From assembly GCA_963674955.2 (NCBI GenBank), contig CAXXKR010000004.1, positions 372,001 to 436,000 of the forward strand: 64,000 nucleotides of DNA, read 5' to 3'. This DNA is from G963674955 sp963674955 (GTDB lineage Bacteria > Desulfobacterota > Desulfovibrionia > Desulfovibrionales > Desulfovibrionaceae). The position numbers and the translations under genes were made by a program. A model generated the notes under the pieces. The model did not search any database. It saw only the letters and a list, made by a program, of their open reading frames with translations, and had not been told where the DNA came from. How positions within the stretch are numbered: the first letter of the stretch is position 1; each line of letters opens with the position of its first letter. Positions 52,550 to 62,410 of this stretch are shown piece after piece.

Positions 52550-55500
52550 ATGCCCAAACGCACTGACTTAAAGAAGATAATGCTCATAGGCTCCGGGCCG
52601 ATCGTCATCGGCCAGGCTTGCGAGTTCGACTACTCCGGCACACAGGCGATCAAGGCCTTGAAGGAAGAAGGTTACGAGGTCGTTCTGGTCAATTCTAATC
52701 CGGCTTCCATCATGACCGACCCCGAGTTGGCAGACAGGACGTATATCGAACCCATTGAGCCGAAAAGCGTGGCCAAGATCATAGCCAAGGAAAGGCCTTG
52801 CGCCCTGCTGCCCACACTTGGAGGGCAGACCGGGTTGAACACGGCCATGGCCGTGGCGGAAGCAGGAGTCCTGGAAGAATACGGAGTCGAGCTTATCGGC
52901 GCTGATCTCCCGGTCATCAAAAAGGCGGAAAGCCGCATGCTCTTTCGCCAGGCAATGGAGAACATCGGGCTCAAGGTTCCCCTGAGCGGCATCGCCCGCA
53001 ACCTGGAAGAGGTAAGGGCCTGGGGCGAAAGGCTCACTTTTCCCATCATCATCCGTCCCGCCTACACCCTGGCCGGAACAGGCGGCGGCGTGGCCTACAA
53101 TATGGAAGACCTGGAGAACATCGCGGCCCAGGGTCTTTCCGCCAGCGTGAAAAGCGAAGTCATGCTTGAGGAATCCGTGCTCGGCTGGAAGGAGTATGAA
53201 CTGGAGGTCATGCGCGATTCCAAGGATAATTGCGTGATCATCTGTTCCATCGAGAACCTCGATCCGATGGGGGTTCATACCGGGGACTCCATAACGGTGG
53301 CTCCGGCCCAGACCCTGACCGATGCCGAATACCAGAAGATGCGCGACGCGTCCCTGGCCATCATGCGCGAGATCGGAGTGGAAACTGGCGGATCGAATGT
53401 CCAGTTCGCTGTAAATCCGGAAAACGGCGAACTGATCGTCATCGAGATGAATCCCAGGGTTTCCCGTTCTTCGGCCCTGGCCTCCAAGGCCACAGGCTTT
53501 CCCATAGCCAAGATCGCCGCCAAACTGGCTGTCGGCTACACCCTGGACGAGATACCCAACGACATCACTCGTGAAACAATGGCCTCCTTCGAACCGGCCA
53601 TCGACTACTGCGTGATCAAAATACCCCGGTTCACCTTTGAAAAATTTCCCGGCAGCGAGGATTTTCTGACCACGGCCATGAAGAGCGTGGGCGAGACAAT
53701 GGCCATTGGCCGGACCTTCAAGGAGGCCTTGCAAAAAGGGCTGCGTTCGCTGGAAGTGGGCATGCCGGGACTCGGAAAGAAGTTCGAGAAATGTCCCCTG
53801 GACAGGAACGATCTTTTGGCAAAGCTGAGGAAGCCCAACTCCGAGAGGTTGTTCGCCCTGAGAAACGCGATGCGCTGCGGGTTCACCGAGGACGAGATAT
53901 ACGAGGCCACATCCATTGACCGCTGGTTCCTGCGCCGGATCAAGGACATTGTCATTCTGGAGGGCCAGCTTACGGAGTTCGGCATAAAGGAAGGGCTGTC
54001 CGAGGACAATCCCAGACTTGGGGCTATGTTGCGCAAAGCCAAGGAGTACGGCTATTCCGACGGCCAGTTGGCGACCATCTGGAAGAAATCGGAGGACGCC
54101 ATCCGCACATTGCGCCACAAACTGGGCATTAAACCGACCTATTATCTGGTAGATACCTGCGCGGCGGAGTTCGAAGCGCACACTCCATACTTTTATTCGA
54201 CATACGAGAGCGGCACTGAGGTCCAGCCAGCCGAGGGCAGGAAGATAGTCATTCTCGGCGGCGGGCCAAACCGCATCGGCCAGGGCATTGAGTTCGACTA
54301 CTGCTGCTGCCACTCCTCCTTCGCCTTGAAGGAGATGGGCATAAAGTCCATCATGGTCAACTCCAATCCTGAAACCGTCAGTACGGACTACGACACTTCC
54401 GACAGGCTCTATTTCGAGCCTGTGACCTATGAGGACGTGTTGAACATTCTTGAGTTCGAGAAACCCGATGGGGTCATAGTCCAGTTCGGAGGCCAGACTC
54501 CGCTGAATCTGGCTTTGCGCCTGCTCAAGGCCGGCGTGAAGATGATCGGCACCTCTCCGGACAGCATCGACAGGGCGGAAGACCGCGAAAGGTTCAAGAG
54601 GCTGATAAAGAAGCTGCATCTCAGGCAGCCCCTGAACGGGACGGCCATGTCTCTTGTAGAAGCCAACGAGATAGCCGAGAAGATCGGCTTTCCCCTTGTG
54701 CTTCGTCCATCCTACGTTCTTGGCGGGCGGGGCATGGACATTGTCTACGGTCAGGAGGAATTCGAGGCCTATTTCAGGGAGGCCGTGGTGGTTTCTCCGG
54801 AACATCCAGTGCTTATCGACAAGTTCCTGGAACACGCCATTGAGGTCGACGTTGACGCTCTTTCCGACGGAACAGACACCTATATCGGCGGAATAATGGA
54901 GCATATCGAGGAGGCGGGAATCCACTCCGGAGATTCGGCAAGCGTTTTGCCGCCTCACACCATCGCTCCCGAACTGGTTGAGGAGATCGAGCGGCAGACC
55001 AAGGCCCTGGCCGAGGAACTCAATGTCGTGGGCCTGATGAACATCCAGTTCGCCATCAAGGACGACGAGATATATATAATAGAGGTCAATCCTCGCGCCT
55101 CCAGGACCGTTCCCTTTGTCAGCAAGGCGACCAATGTTCCTTTGGCGAAGCTGGCCACCAGGGTCATGCTCGGCGAGAAGATCAAGAATCTCAAGCCCTG
55201 GAAACTGCGCAAAAAAGGTTATGTCTCTGTCAAGGAATCGGTGTTTCCCTTCAACCGTTTTCCCAACGTGGACATCCTGCTCGGACCTGAAATGCGTTCA
55301 ACCGGCGAAGTCATGGGCATCGACCAGAACTTCGGACTGGCCTTCATGAAGGCGCAGTTGGCCGCCGGCCAGGATTTGCCTGTGGAAGGCAATGTTTTCA
55401 TCGCGGTCAACGATTGGGACAAGAACGCCTTGCTGCCCATTGCGGAAGACCTGCTGGACATGGGCTTCAAGATAATGGCCACCCGGGGAACGGCGGACTA

Positions 55501-55789
55501 CCTCAACGAGCACGGCGTTGCCGCCGAGAAGGTGCTCAAGGTCACCGAAGGGCGTCCCCACGTTGTCGACCATATCAAGAACAAGAATATTCATCTCGTG
55601 ATCAACACTCCGTCAGAAAGCAACAAGGCCTTTTCCGACGCCAAGGTCATCAGGCAGGCCACACTGCTGTACAATATCCCGTATACGACCACGGTCGCAG
55701 GAGCCAAGGCCATGGCGCAGGCCATTCGCGAGTTGCGCGGAACAGGCCTGAACGTGGGCTGCCTCCAGGACTATTACGGTAAGGGCTAA
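52550..55789 (+). CDS. carB: Carbamoyl-phosphate synthase, large (ammonia) subunit
   Basis: 1079 residues, the full length for CarB. Two homologous ATP-grasp halves are visible: LIGSGPIVIGQACEFDYSG (first) and ILGGGPNRIGQGIEFDYCC (second, near 560). RPAYTLAGTGGGVAYN and RPSYVLGGRGMDIVYG are the matching ATP sites. The C-terminal ~135 residues form the MGS-type allosteric domain (ATRGTADYLNEHGV). It makes carbamoyl phosphate for pyrimidines and arginine. It lies 180 bases after metG and 5 bases before purF; the small subunit carA is not in the window. Confidence 0.97.
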   Translation: MPKRTDLKKIMLIGSGPIVIGQACEFDYSGTQAIKALKEEGYEVVLVNSNPASIMTDPELADRTYIEPIEPKSVAKIIAKERPCALLPTLGGQTGLNTAMAVAEAGVLEEYGVELIGADLPVIKKAESRMLFRQAMENIGLKVPLSGIARNLEEVRAWGERLTFPIIIRPAYTLAGTGGGVAYNMEDLENIAAQGLSASVKSEVMLEESVLGWKEYELEVMRDSKDNCVIICSIENLDPMGVHTGDSITVAPAQTLTDAEYQKMRDASLAIMREIGVETGGSNVQFAVNPENGELIVIEMNPRVSRSSALASKATGFPIAKIAAKLAVGYTLDEIPNDITRETMASFEPAIDYCVIKIPRFTFEKFPGSEDFLTTAMKSVGETMAIGRTFKEALQKGLRSLEVGMPGLGKKFEKCPLDRNDLLAKLRKPNSERLFALRNAMRCGFTEDEIYEATSIDRWFLRRIKDIVILEGQLTEFGIKEGLSEDNPRLGAMLRKAKEYGYSDGQLATIWKKSEDAIRTLRHKLGIKPTYYLVDTCAAEFEAHTPYFYSTYESGTEVQPAEGRKIVILGGGPNRIGQGIEFDYCCCHSSFALKEMGIKSIMVNSNPETVSTDYDTSDRLYFEPVTYEDVLNILEFEKPDGVIVQFGGQTPLNLALRLLKAGVKMIGTSPDSIDRAEDRERFKRLIKKLHLRQPLNGTAMSLVEANEIAEKIGFPLVLRPSYVLGGRGMDIVYGQEEFEAYFREAVVVSPEHPVLIDKFLEHAIEVDVDALSDGTDTYIGGIMEHIEEAGIHSGDSASVLPPHTIAPELVEEIERQTKALAEELNVVGLMNIQFAIKDDEIYIIEVNPRASRTVPFVSKATNVPLAKLATRVMLGEKIKNLKPWKLRKKGYVSVKESVFPFNRFPNVDILLGPEMRSTGEVMGIDQNFGLAFMKAQLAAGQDLPVEGNVFIAVNDWDKNALLPIAEDLLDMGFKIMATRGTADYLNEHGVAAEKVLKVTEGRPHVVDHIKNKNIHLVINTPSESNKAFSDAKVIRQATLLYNIPYTTTVAGAKAMAQAIRELRGTGLNVGCLQDYYGKG

Positions 55790-55794
55790 TTATA

Positions 55795-57195
55795 ATGAAA
55801 AGAGAATATTGCGGTCTTTTCGGCATCTACGACCATCCCGAAGCCGCCAGAATGGCCTATTTCGGGCTTTACGCCCTCCAGCATCGGGGGCAGGAATCCG
55901 CCGGAATCGTCACCTGGGACGGAGATCGTATTCGTGAGCAAAAGGGCATGGGACTGGTTCCCGAAGTCTTTAACGAAAGGCACCTCGCCAAGGAACTTAA
56001 AGGCAGAATCGCAGTCGGCCATCTAAGGTATTCCACCACCGGAGTATCCCTGATCAGAAACGCCCAGCCCTTCCTGGTCCGCATCGGCGACCTGCACCTG
56101 GCCGTGGCTCACAATGGCAACCTTGTGAACACCATAGAGTTGCGCAGGGAGCTGGAGGCCCAAGGGTCCATATTCCAGACCACAATGGACACGGAAGTGT
56201 TCGTGCACCTCCTGGCCAAGTATCTGAACGGCAACTCCCTGGAAGACTCGATCGTCAAGGCCTGCCTGAAGATCAAGGGCGCATTTTCCATGCTCATTCT
56301 GGCCAACAACAAGCTCATTGCCCTGAAAGATCCCAATGGTTTTCGTCCGCTGGCCCTGGGCCGGGTCGGGGACAACTATGTTTTTGCGTCCGAGACTTCG
56401 GCTTTCGATCTGGTGGAGGCCGAGTTCATGAGGGCTTTGGAGCCGGGAGAAATGGTCGTTATCGAGGACGGCAGGCTCAGAAGCCGCAGGTATTGCGACT
56501 CCGCGCCCAGGCGTCAGTGCATATTCGAGTTGATTTATTTCGCACGGCCCGATTCGACCATTTTTGACGAGGTGGTTTACGAGCGCAGAAAGGAAATGGG
56601 GGCGGTCCTGGCCCGGGAAGCGCCTGTGGATGCGGATTACGTCATGCCGTTTCCGGATTCAGGCAACTACGCGGCCGTGGGTTATGCCCAGGAATCAGGC
56701 CTGCCTCTTGAACTGGCCATGATCCGCAACCACTACGTCGGCAGAACCTTTATTCAGCCGACGCAGGACATGCGGGATTTCGGGGTGCGCGTTAAGCTCA
56801 ACCCCGTACGCAGCATGATCAAGGGCAAGAGGATTATCATAGTCGAGGACTCCATTGTCAGAGGCACGACCATCAAGACCAGGGTCAAGAAATTGCGTGA
56901 ACTCGGGGCCAAGGAACTGCACATGCGCGTAAGTTGCCCCCCGATACGCTACCCCTGCTATTACGGGATAGATTTTTCCTCCAAGGGGGAACTCATAGCC
57001 GCCAACAACAAGGTTTCGGAGATTGCCAAGTTCATAGGTCTTGACTCCCTGCACTATCTGACCATAGACGGTCTGCTTGATTCGGTGCAGGACCGTGATT
57101 CCTATTGCCTGGCTTGTTTTGACGGGAATTATCCTGTCGAGGCAGACAGTTGCACCGGAAAGCTTTGCCTTGAAGACAAATGCGACAATTGCTAG
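55795..57195 (+). CDS. purF: Amidophosphoribosyltransferase
   Basis: 466 residues. First step of purine synthesis: PRPP plus glutamine to phosphoribosylamine. A short propeptide MKREY is followed by the nucleophile Cys6 in CGLFGIYDHPEA. The PRPP loop is IIIVEDSIVRGTT. Four Cys for the iron-sulfur cluster lie near 230 and in the C-terminal region (CLACFDGNYPVEADSCTGKLC). The cluster-containing, propeptide form resembles the Bacillus type. It is tightly linked to carB, so pyrimidine and purine synthesis may be co-transcribed. Confidence 0.96.
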   Translation: MKREYCGLFGIYDHPEAARMAYFGLYALQHRGQESAGIVTWDGDRIREQKGMGLVPEVFNERHLAKELKGRIAVGHLRYSTTGVSLIRNAQPFLVRIGDLHLAVAHNGNLVNTIELRRELEAQGSIFQTTMDTEVFVHLLAKYLNGNSLEDSIVKACLKIKGAFSMLILANNKLIALKDPNGFRPLALGRVGDNYVFASETSAFDLVEAEFMRALEPGEMVVIEDGRLRSRRYCDSAPRRQCIFELIYFARPDSTIFDEVVYERRKEMGAVLAREAPVDADYVMPFPDSGNYAAVGYAQESGLPLELAMIRNHYVGRTFIQPTQDMRDFGVRVKLNPVRSMIKGKRIIIVEDSIVRGTTIKTRVKKLRELGAKELHMRVSCPPIRYPCYYGIDFSSKGELIAANNKVSEIAKFIGLDSLHYLTIDGLLDSVQDRDSYCLACFDGNYPVEADSCTGKLCLEDKCDNC

Positions 57196-57222
57196 GCGCC
57201 ATGGCTGCGCCAGGGGAATGAT

Positions 57223-58218
57223 TTGGAAAGGGACATTACTCGTCACGATTGGCCCACTTTGGCCAAGGCGGTTCTTGAAATCGAGATTCAGGGACTGGCC
57301 GCCGTGCAGGAACAGATCGGACCGGAATTCGTCAGGGCGCTTGAATATCTGGCGACCTGCAAGGGCAGGGTGGTCGTAACCGGCCTCGGCAAGTCCGGGC
57401 TTGTGGGTCGAAAGATAGCGGCAACCTTGTCCAGCACAGGTACACCAGCCTTTTTCCTTCATCCCGTCGAGGGCGCGCACGGCGACATGGGCATGATCAG
57501 ATCGGAAGACGTTATCCTGGCCATCTCCAATAGCGGCGAAACCGATGAACTGAACTCGATTTTGCCGGCCATCAGGGCCGTAGGCTCGATCATCATCTCC
57601 ATGACCGCAGACCAGGACTCTACCCTGGCCAGGATTTCAGACGTTTTCGTCAAGGTTCAGGTGCCCAAGGAGGCCTGCCCCATGGGCCTTGCGCCCACTG
57701 CAAGCACCACGGCCTGTCTGGCCATGGGCGACGCCATGGCTGTTTGCCTCATGGAGTGGAACTCGTTCGGCCAAAAGGATTTTCATCGTTTCCATCCCGG
57801 CGGCACACTTGGGCATCGGCTGAGCCTGCGCGTGGAAGACCTGATGCACCGGAACAATCTGCCGGTGGTGGATCGCAACTCCTCTTTCAAGGAAGGGCTC
57901 GAAACCCTGAACAGCGGAGGTTTCGGCCTTGTGGCCGCAGTTGAAAAGGGCAGGCTTTCCGGTGTGTTGTCGGATGGGGATGTCCGTCGTCTGCTTTGCA
58001 GGGGAAATCTGGACATGTCGAGTCCCATCAGCGAATACATGACTGAAAGGCCCAGATCCATAACCGTGGGCGAATCTGCCGCGCATGTTCTTGATATAAT
58101 GGAAAAACACCAGATTACTGTCTTGCCTGTGATTGAATCCGGAGGGAAGTTGGCAGGGCTTGTGCATCTGCACGACGTGCTTGGAAAAGGCAGATTGAAA
58201 TTCGCCCCGCAAAAATAG
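57223..58218 (+). CDS. kdsD: Arabinose-5-phosphate isomerase (KpsF/GutQ type, SIS plus two CBS)
   Basis: 331 residues from a TTG six bases after AGGGG. The SIS sugar-isomerase domain covers residues 40-190 (VVTGLGKSGLVGRKIAATLSSTGTPA, FFLHPVEGAHGDMG, ISNSGETDEL). CBS repeats follow at about 205-265 and 275-325. It interconverts ribulose 5-phosphate and arabinose 5-phosphate, the precursor of Kdo in lipopolysaccharide, which fits a Gram-negative cell. The CBS pair probably senses nucleotides or Kdo precursors. It lies 27 bases after purF and is probably in the same transcript. Confidence 0.93.
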   Translation: MERDITRHDWPTLAKAVLEIEIQGLAAVQEQIGPEFVRALEYLATCKGRVVVTGLGKSGLVGRKIAATLSSTGTPAFFLHPVEGAHGDMGMIRSEDVILAISNSGETDELNSILPAIRAVGSIIISMTADQDSTLARISDVFVKVQVPKEACPMGLAPTASTTACLAMGDAMAVCLMEWNSFGQKDFHRFHPGGTLGHRLSLRVEDLMHRNNLPVVDRNSSFKEGLETLNSGGFGLVAAVEKGRLSGVLSDGDVRRLLCRGNLDMSSPISEYMTERPRSITVGESAAHVLDIMEKHQITVLPVIESGGKLAGLVHLHDVLGKGRLKFAPQK

Positions 58219-58228
58219 AGGGTCCGAA

Positions 58229-58807
58229 GTGAAGAAGGCCGAAACGACAGGTCTGACATTGAATGATCCCTTTGTTTGCAAACGTTGCTCGGAACAAGGG
58301 CCGACCTGTTGTCAACTGACCTTGGGGCAGGAGGAATTCTGTTTTCCGCTGACCGTTGGCGAAAAGGACCGGATTCAGGAGATTCTTCCCCACAAGGGGG
58401 GCTTTGTCCTTCAGGAAAATTCAGCGTCTTTTGTCGACAATCTGATCCGCCTTTTTCCAGGTGAGAAGGACAATGTCAGGCAGCTTTTTCCACTCAAAAA
58501 AGATCACGTACGCCTGGCAATAGGTCCGGACGGAAAATGCAAATTTCTTGGACCCCACGGGTGCCTGATTCCGGTCGAGGCCAGGCCTTATTATTGCAGA
58601 TTGTATCCGTTCTGGTTCGTTGGAAACAGGTTGACCGTCTTTGAATCATCCGGCTGTCTGGCTGTGAGGGAAGCCTCAAGCATCAGCGGATTGATCAAAT
58701 GCATGGGAACCGGTAAATCGGCTTTGGGCGATTTGTTCGGCAGATTGAGATTGGCTTGGGGACTTCCGCCCAAGGCTGGAATGAAAGCCGTAAAAAAAGG
58801 TTTTTAG
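58229..58807 (+). CDS. YkgJ-family cysteine cluster protein
   Basis: 192 residues from a GTG six bases after GAGGG. The zinc or iron-sulfur cluster pattern is CKRCSEQGPTCCQLTLGQEEF, then CKFLGPHGCLIPVEARPYYCRLYPFW. The family pattern C-x2-C ... C-C ... C ... C ... C is complete in the middle. The family is widespread and its function is not established. It lies 10 bases after kdsD and 13 bases before the PBP gene. Confidence 0.82.
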   Translation: MKKAETTGLTLNDPFVCKRCSEQGPTCCQLTLGQEEFCFPLTVGEKDRIQEILPHKGGFVLQENSASFVDNLIRLFPGEKDNVRQLFPLKKDHVRLAIGPDGKCKFLGPHGCLIPVEARPYYCRLYPFWFVGNRLTVFESSGCLAVREASSISGLIKCMGTGKSALGDLFGRLRLAWGLPPKAGMKAVKKGF

Positions 58808-58820
58808 ATAGAGCTGCTAT

Positions 58821-61175
58821 ATGAAAAAGACTTTCAAGATTTTGCTCATTTTGTTTTTTGCCGGCTGTCTGGTCGCCGTGATCGGCGGTTTCGCCCTGTA
58901 TCAGTGGGCTGCCAAGGATCTGCCCGGCTTCAAGAAAATAACCGACTACAAGCCGCCTCTGGTGACGACCGTCTTGACCAAAAACGGCGATGTACTTGGT
59001 TATTTCTACAAGGAAAAAAGATTCCTGATCCGCCTGGACGATATGAGTCCCTGGCTGCCCAAGGCCTTTCTCGCAGCGGAAGACAACTCTTTCTATGAAC
59101 ACGAAGGCGTGGACCTCAAGGGCATATTCCGGGCCTTTGTGGTCAACGTCATGGCCGGAGAGGTCCGGCAGGGCGGCAGCACCATCACGCAGCAGGTGAT
59201 CAAGCGACTGCTCCTGACCTCTGAAAAGAAGTACCGCAGAAAGCTCAAGGAGGCGATTCTGGCCTACCGGCTTGAACGCTATCTGACCAAGGAAGAGATA
59301 CTGACCATTTATCTCAACCACAACTTTTTGGGGGCTCACAGCTACGGCGTCGAGGCCGCTGCCAGGGAATATTTCGGCAAGCACGCCAAGGACCTGACTC
59401 TGGCTGAAAGCGCATTGCTGGCCGGACTTCTTCAGGCCCCTTCCAGGTATAATCCCTACCATCGCCCGGAAGCCGCGAAAAACAGGCAGCTTTACGTCCT
59501 GAGCCAACTCAAGATTCTGGGCTGGATCACTCCGGAAGAGCATGATGAAGCCGTCAGCCAGGAACTTGTCTACAAGAGCATGGATGATCCGTCCTGGAAG
59601 GACGGCGCCTATTACCTTGAGGAAGTGCGCCGTTGGCTCATCGACAGGTATGGTGAGGAGGAAGTCTACAACGGCGGTCTCACGGTTCAGTCCATGTGCG
59701 ACATGACGCACCAGAAAGCCGCCGAGAAGGCGTTGAAGAACGGTTTGATCGCCTCTGCCCAGCGCCGCGGCTGGACGGGACCGCTCAACCACCTTGAACC
59801 CGAAGGCTATGAGGCTTTTCTGGCCCAGGGGCGGGAAACAGCCGATGAACCGTTGCCGGGTGAATGGATACAGACCCTGGTGACCGAAGTGTCACAAAAG
59901 GGAGCCAAGGTCTCCTTTGGAACGCGAAGCGGCTATATCCCGGTCAAGACCATGGGCTGGTGCCGCAAGCCGGACCCGGATGTTCCGCATGACTATGTCA
60001 AGGATGTTTCCGACGCCAGAAAGGTGGTCAAGGTCGGCGATGTGGTTTGGGCATCGGTTGTCGCCGCTCCCGCAAAGGAAAAAGGCAAGGGCTCCTGGTC
60101 ATTGAAGATTGAGCGCGAGCCTGAAGTGGAAGGGGCCATCGTGTCTCTTGATCCGGCCAATGGCGATGTTTTGGCTCTTGTGGGCGGATACGACTTCAAT
60201 CGCAGCCAGTTCAACCGGGCCACTCAGGCCAAACGCCAACCCGGCTCGGCCTTCAAGCCGATCGTTTATTCCGCGGTCATGGACAACGGGTTCACCCCCG
60301 CTTCCATCGTCATGGACGCGCCCATTGTCTTTGCCAACGACGACGAGGGCAAGCTTTGGCGTCCCGAGAACTACGAGGGTATTTTCTACGGGCCCACGCT
60401 GCTCAGGACCGCGCTGGTCAAGTCCAGAAACCTTGTGACCATCCGCCTCGCCCAGAAGATCGGGATCAGGACGATAATAGAACGGGCCAAGGCCCTGGGG
60501 CTTGATACGGTGTTTCCTGAAGACCTTTCCGTCGCCTTGGGTTCGGCTTCGGTCAGCCTGATAAATCTTTGCCAAGCCTACACAGCCTTTGCTCGCGACG
60601 GATCATACGTTGTGCCCAGGCTTGTGGCATCCGTGAAAAGCGCTTGGGGCGAGCAGGTCTACGAAGGCGAAGTTGAGAGCGTGGAGGCCGTGAGCCCGCA
60701 AACAGCGTACATAATGAGCAGCCTCATGAAGCAGGTGGTCCAGAGCGGCACGGGTTTCCGGGCCAAGGTCTTGGGCCGTCCGGTCGCAGGCAAGACCGGA
60801 ACCACCAATGACGCGCGCGACGCCTGGTTCATGGGCTTCAGCCCCTATCTCCTGACCGGCGTGTACGTGGGATTCGACCGTCTGCAGCCGATGGGCCGTC
60901 TTGAAACCGGCTCAAGGGCCGCAAGCCCCGTCTGGGTCGATTACAGGAAGGAAGTCGAGGAACTCTATCCTTATACCGACTTCACCCAGCCCGAGGGCAT
61001 TGCCGTAACCCGTGTGGACGGAAAGACAGGAAGGCTCGCCGGTCCGGGATCATCCGAAAGTTTCTTTCTTCCCTTCAAGGAGGGCACCGAACCCATGCTT
61101 GCGGACAAGACGCCCGGCGTCGATGACGGGAGCGGGGTCACTTCTTCGGACGATCTGTTCAAGCAGATGTTCTGA
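58821..61175 (+). CDS. Bifunctional penicillin-binding protein, class A (PBP1A family)
   Basis: 784 residues. One membrane anchor at residues 7-30 (ILLILFFAGCLVAVIGGFALY). Glycosyltransferase domain at about 50-230 with AAEDNSFYEHEGVD (catalytic Glu) and RQGGSTITQQVIKRL, EAILAYRLERYLTKEEIL. Transpeptidase domain at about 430-700: SxxK in RQPGSAFKPIVYSA, SRN, and KTG in VAGKTGTTNDARDAWF. It polymerises and crosslinks peptidoglycan outside the membrane. A ~40-residue acidic/Ser tail ends it. With murA in the same window, the cell wall route is well represented. Confidence 0.94.
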   Translation: MKKTFKILLILFFAGCLVAVIGGFALYQWAAKDLPGFKKITDYKPPLVTTVLTKNGDVLGYFYKEKRFLIRLDDMSPWLPKAFLAAEDNSFYEHEGVDLKGIFRAFVVNVMAGEVRQGGSTITQQVIKRLLLTSEKKYRRKLKEAILAYRLERYLTKEEILTIYLNHNFLGAHSYGVEAAAREYFGKHAKDLTLAESALLAGLLQAPSRYNPYHRPEAAKNRQLYVLSQLKILGWITPEEHDEAVSQELVYKSMDDPSWKDGAYYLEEVRRWLIDRYGEEEVYNGGLTVQSMCDMTHQKAAEKALKNGLIASAQRRGWTGPLNHLEPEGYEAFLAQGRETADEPLPGEWIQTLVTEVSQKGAKVSFGTRSGYIPVKTMGWCRKPDPDVPHDYVKDVSDARKVVKVGDVVWASVVAAPAKEKGKGSWSLKIEREPEVEGAIVSLDPANGDVLALVGGYDFNRSQFNRATQAKRQPGSAFKPIVYSAVMDNGFTPASIVMDAPIVFANDDEGKLWRPENYEGIFYGPTLLRTALVKSRNLVTIRLAQKIGIRTIIERAKALGLDTVFPEDLSVALGSASVSLINLCQAYTAFARDGSYVVPRLVASVKSAWGEQVYEGEVESVEAVSPQTAYIMSSLMKQVVQSGTGFRAKVLGRPVAGKTGTTNDARDAWFMGFSPYLLTGVYVGFDRLQPMGRLETGSRAASPVWVDYRKEVEELYPYTDFTQPEGIAVTRVDGKTGRLAGPGSSESFFLPFKEGTEPMLADKTPGVDDGSGVTSSDDLFKQMF

Positions 61176-61253
61176 TAGGGGTTTGGGCTACACTTTCCTT
61201 GAGAAGGCCTTTTGTTTCGGGTAACCTGTTCCCCCAACAAGGGAGCGCAGGAA

Positions 61254-62033
61254 ATGGATATCAGGTTTTTTCAAATAGACGCCTTTTGCGAGCAGGTCTT
61301 TTCAGGCAATCCGGCCGGTGTTTGTCCTTTGGACCAGTGGCTGGACGAAGACCTGATGCAGAAGATCGCGGCAGAGAACAACCTTTCGGAAACCGCTTTT
61401 TTCGTCAAAAACGGCGAATATTTCGACCTGCGCTGGTTCACTCCTGAAATGGAGATTGATCTCTGCGGCCATGCCACCCTGGCCTCCGCACATGTTCTGT
61501 TCGAGTATCTGGGGTACGAGGATCAGTGCGTTGTTTTCGAGACCAAGAGCGGCAGGCTGTTCGTGGACAAGGAAGACGGAATGCTGTCCATGGACTTTCC
61601 AGCCTGGCCGCCCAAATCCTTCAACGTCACCAAACGCATCAGCAACGCCTTGGGCGACACTCCCAAGGAGCTATACGCCACCCGCGACCTGCTGGCCATA
61701 TTCGACTCGGAAGAGCAGGTCCGGTCCTTGAAACCGGACATGGCCAGAACGTCGGAACTGGAATACACATGCGTCATCGTCTCCGCTCCGGCCAAGGATT
61801 ACGACTTTGTTTGTCGCGTGTTCGCGCCGTGCTGCGGAGTGCCTGAGGACCCTGTCACGGGGTCGGCCTTCTGCACCCTGGTGCCCTATTGGGCCAAGAG
61901 GTTGAACAAGAAGAACATGGTCGGTTATCAGGCTTCTAAACGGGGCGGAGAGGTCGCTTGCGAGGAAATGGGCGACAGGATCAGGATAAGCGGCAAGGCC
62001 GCATGCTATCTGACCGGAACAATTCACATCTAG
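61254..62033 (+). CDS. PhzF-family isomerase-like protein
   Basis: 259 residues from the ATG at 61254, eight bases after GGGAG. MDIRFFQIDAFCEQVFSGNPAGVC is the standard PhzF start with the Gly-Asn-Pro-Ala loop; NLSETAFFV carries the conserved catalytic Glu, and LRWFTPEMEIDLCGHATLA is the next signature. The later part reads FAPCCGVPEDPVTGSAFC. Family members isomerise or epimerise small molecules; the substrate is unknown and phenazine genes are absent. It lies 17 bases before the MIF-like gene, so the two may be co-transcribed. Confidence 0.92.
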   Translation: MDIRFFQIDAFCEQVFSGNPAGVCPLDQWLDEDLMQKIAAENNLSETAFFVKNGEYFDLRWFTPEMEIDLCGHATLASAHVLFEYLGYEDQCVVFETKSGRLFVDKEDGMLSMDFPAWPPKSFNVTKRISNALGDTPKELYATRDLLAIFDSEEQVRSLKPDMARTSELEYTCVIVSAPAKDYDFVCRVFAPCCGVPEDPVTGSAFCTLVPYWAKRLNKKNMVGYQASKRGGEVACEEMGDRIRISGKAACYLTGTIHI

Positions 62034-62049
62034 AATCAGGAATCAGACT

Positions 62050-62394
62050 ATGCCGTTCGTAAAGGTTGAGACCAATTTCAAGATCGATCCCGCATACAGG
62101 CCGGTTTTCTTGCGCGGCCTGTCCGGAACCGCTTCAAAAATGCTCGGCAAGCCCGAAGGATACGTAATGGTGGTCCTTGAAGCCGGAAAGGACATGATTC
62201 GTGGCGGCTCGGACGAGCCCATGGCCTATCTGACCGTGAACAGCATCGGCCTGGACAGCGGCAATTGCCCGGAATATTCCAGGGTCCTTTGCGGGTTCAT
62301 GGAGGAAGAACTGGGTATTTCACCGGAGCGGACCTACATCTCCTTCGGGAACATCGACGGGAAAATGTACGGCTGGAACAACTCGACGTTCTAG
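62050..62394 (+). CDS. MIF-like tautomerase
   Basis: 114 residues, the exact length of the macrophage migration inhibitory factor fold. After Met removal the catalytic N-terminal Pro is present (MPFVKVETNF). A Lys in the MLGKPEGYVMVV position matches the active-site Lys of the family, RGGSDEPMAYL matches the 'GGS-EP' loop, and the protein ends GWNNSTF, the same as the C terminus I recall for mammalian MIF. The CxxC of mammalian MIF is replaced by MAYL, so the redox function is absent. The tautomerase reaction is expected. It is the last gene of the PhzF pair and faces the peptidase gene. Confidence 0.9.
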   Translation: MPFVKVETNFKIDPAYRPVFLRGLSGTASKMLGKPEGYVMVVLEAGKDMIRGGSDEPMAYLTVNSIGLDSGNCPEYSRVLCGFMEEELGISPERTYISFGNIDGKMYGWNNSTF

Positions 62395-62410
62395 CTCGCT
62401 GTCCCGTTAT

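Noticed and set aside
52568..54958. 796-residue minus-strand frame inside carB
   Set aside because: High-GC shadow of carB; the plus-strand product is full-length and well recognised.
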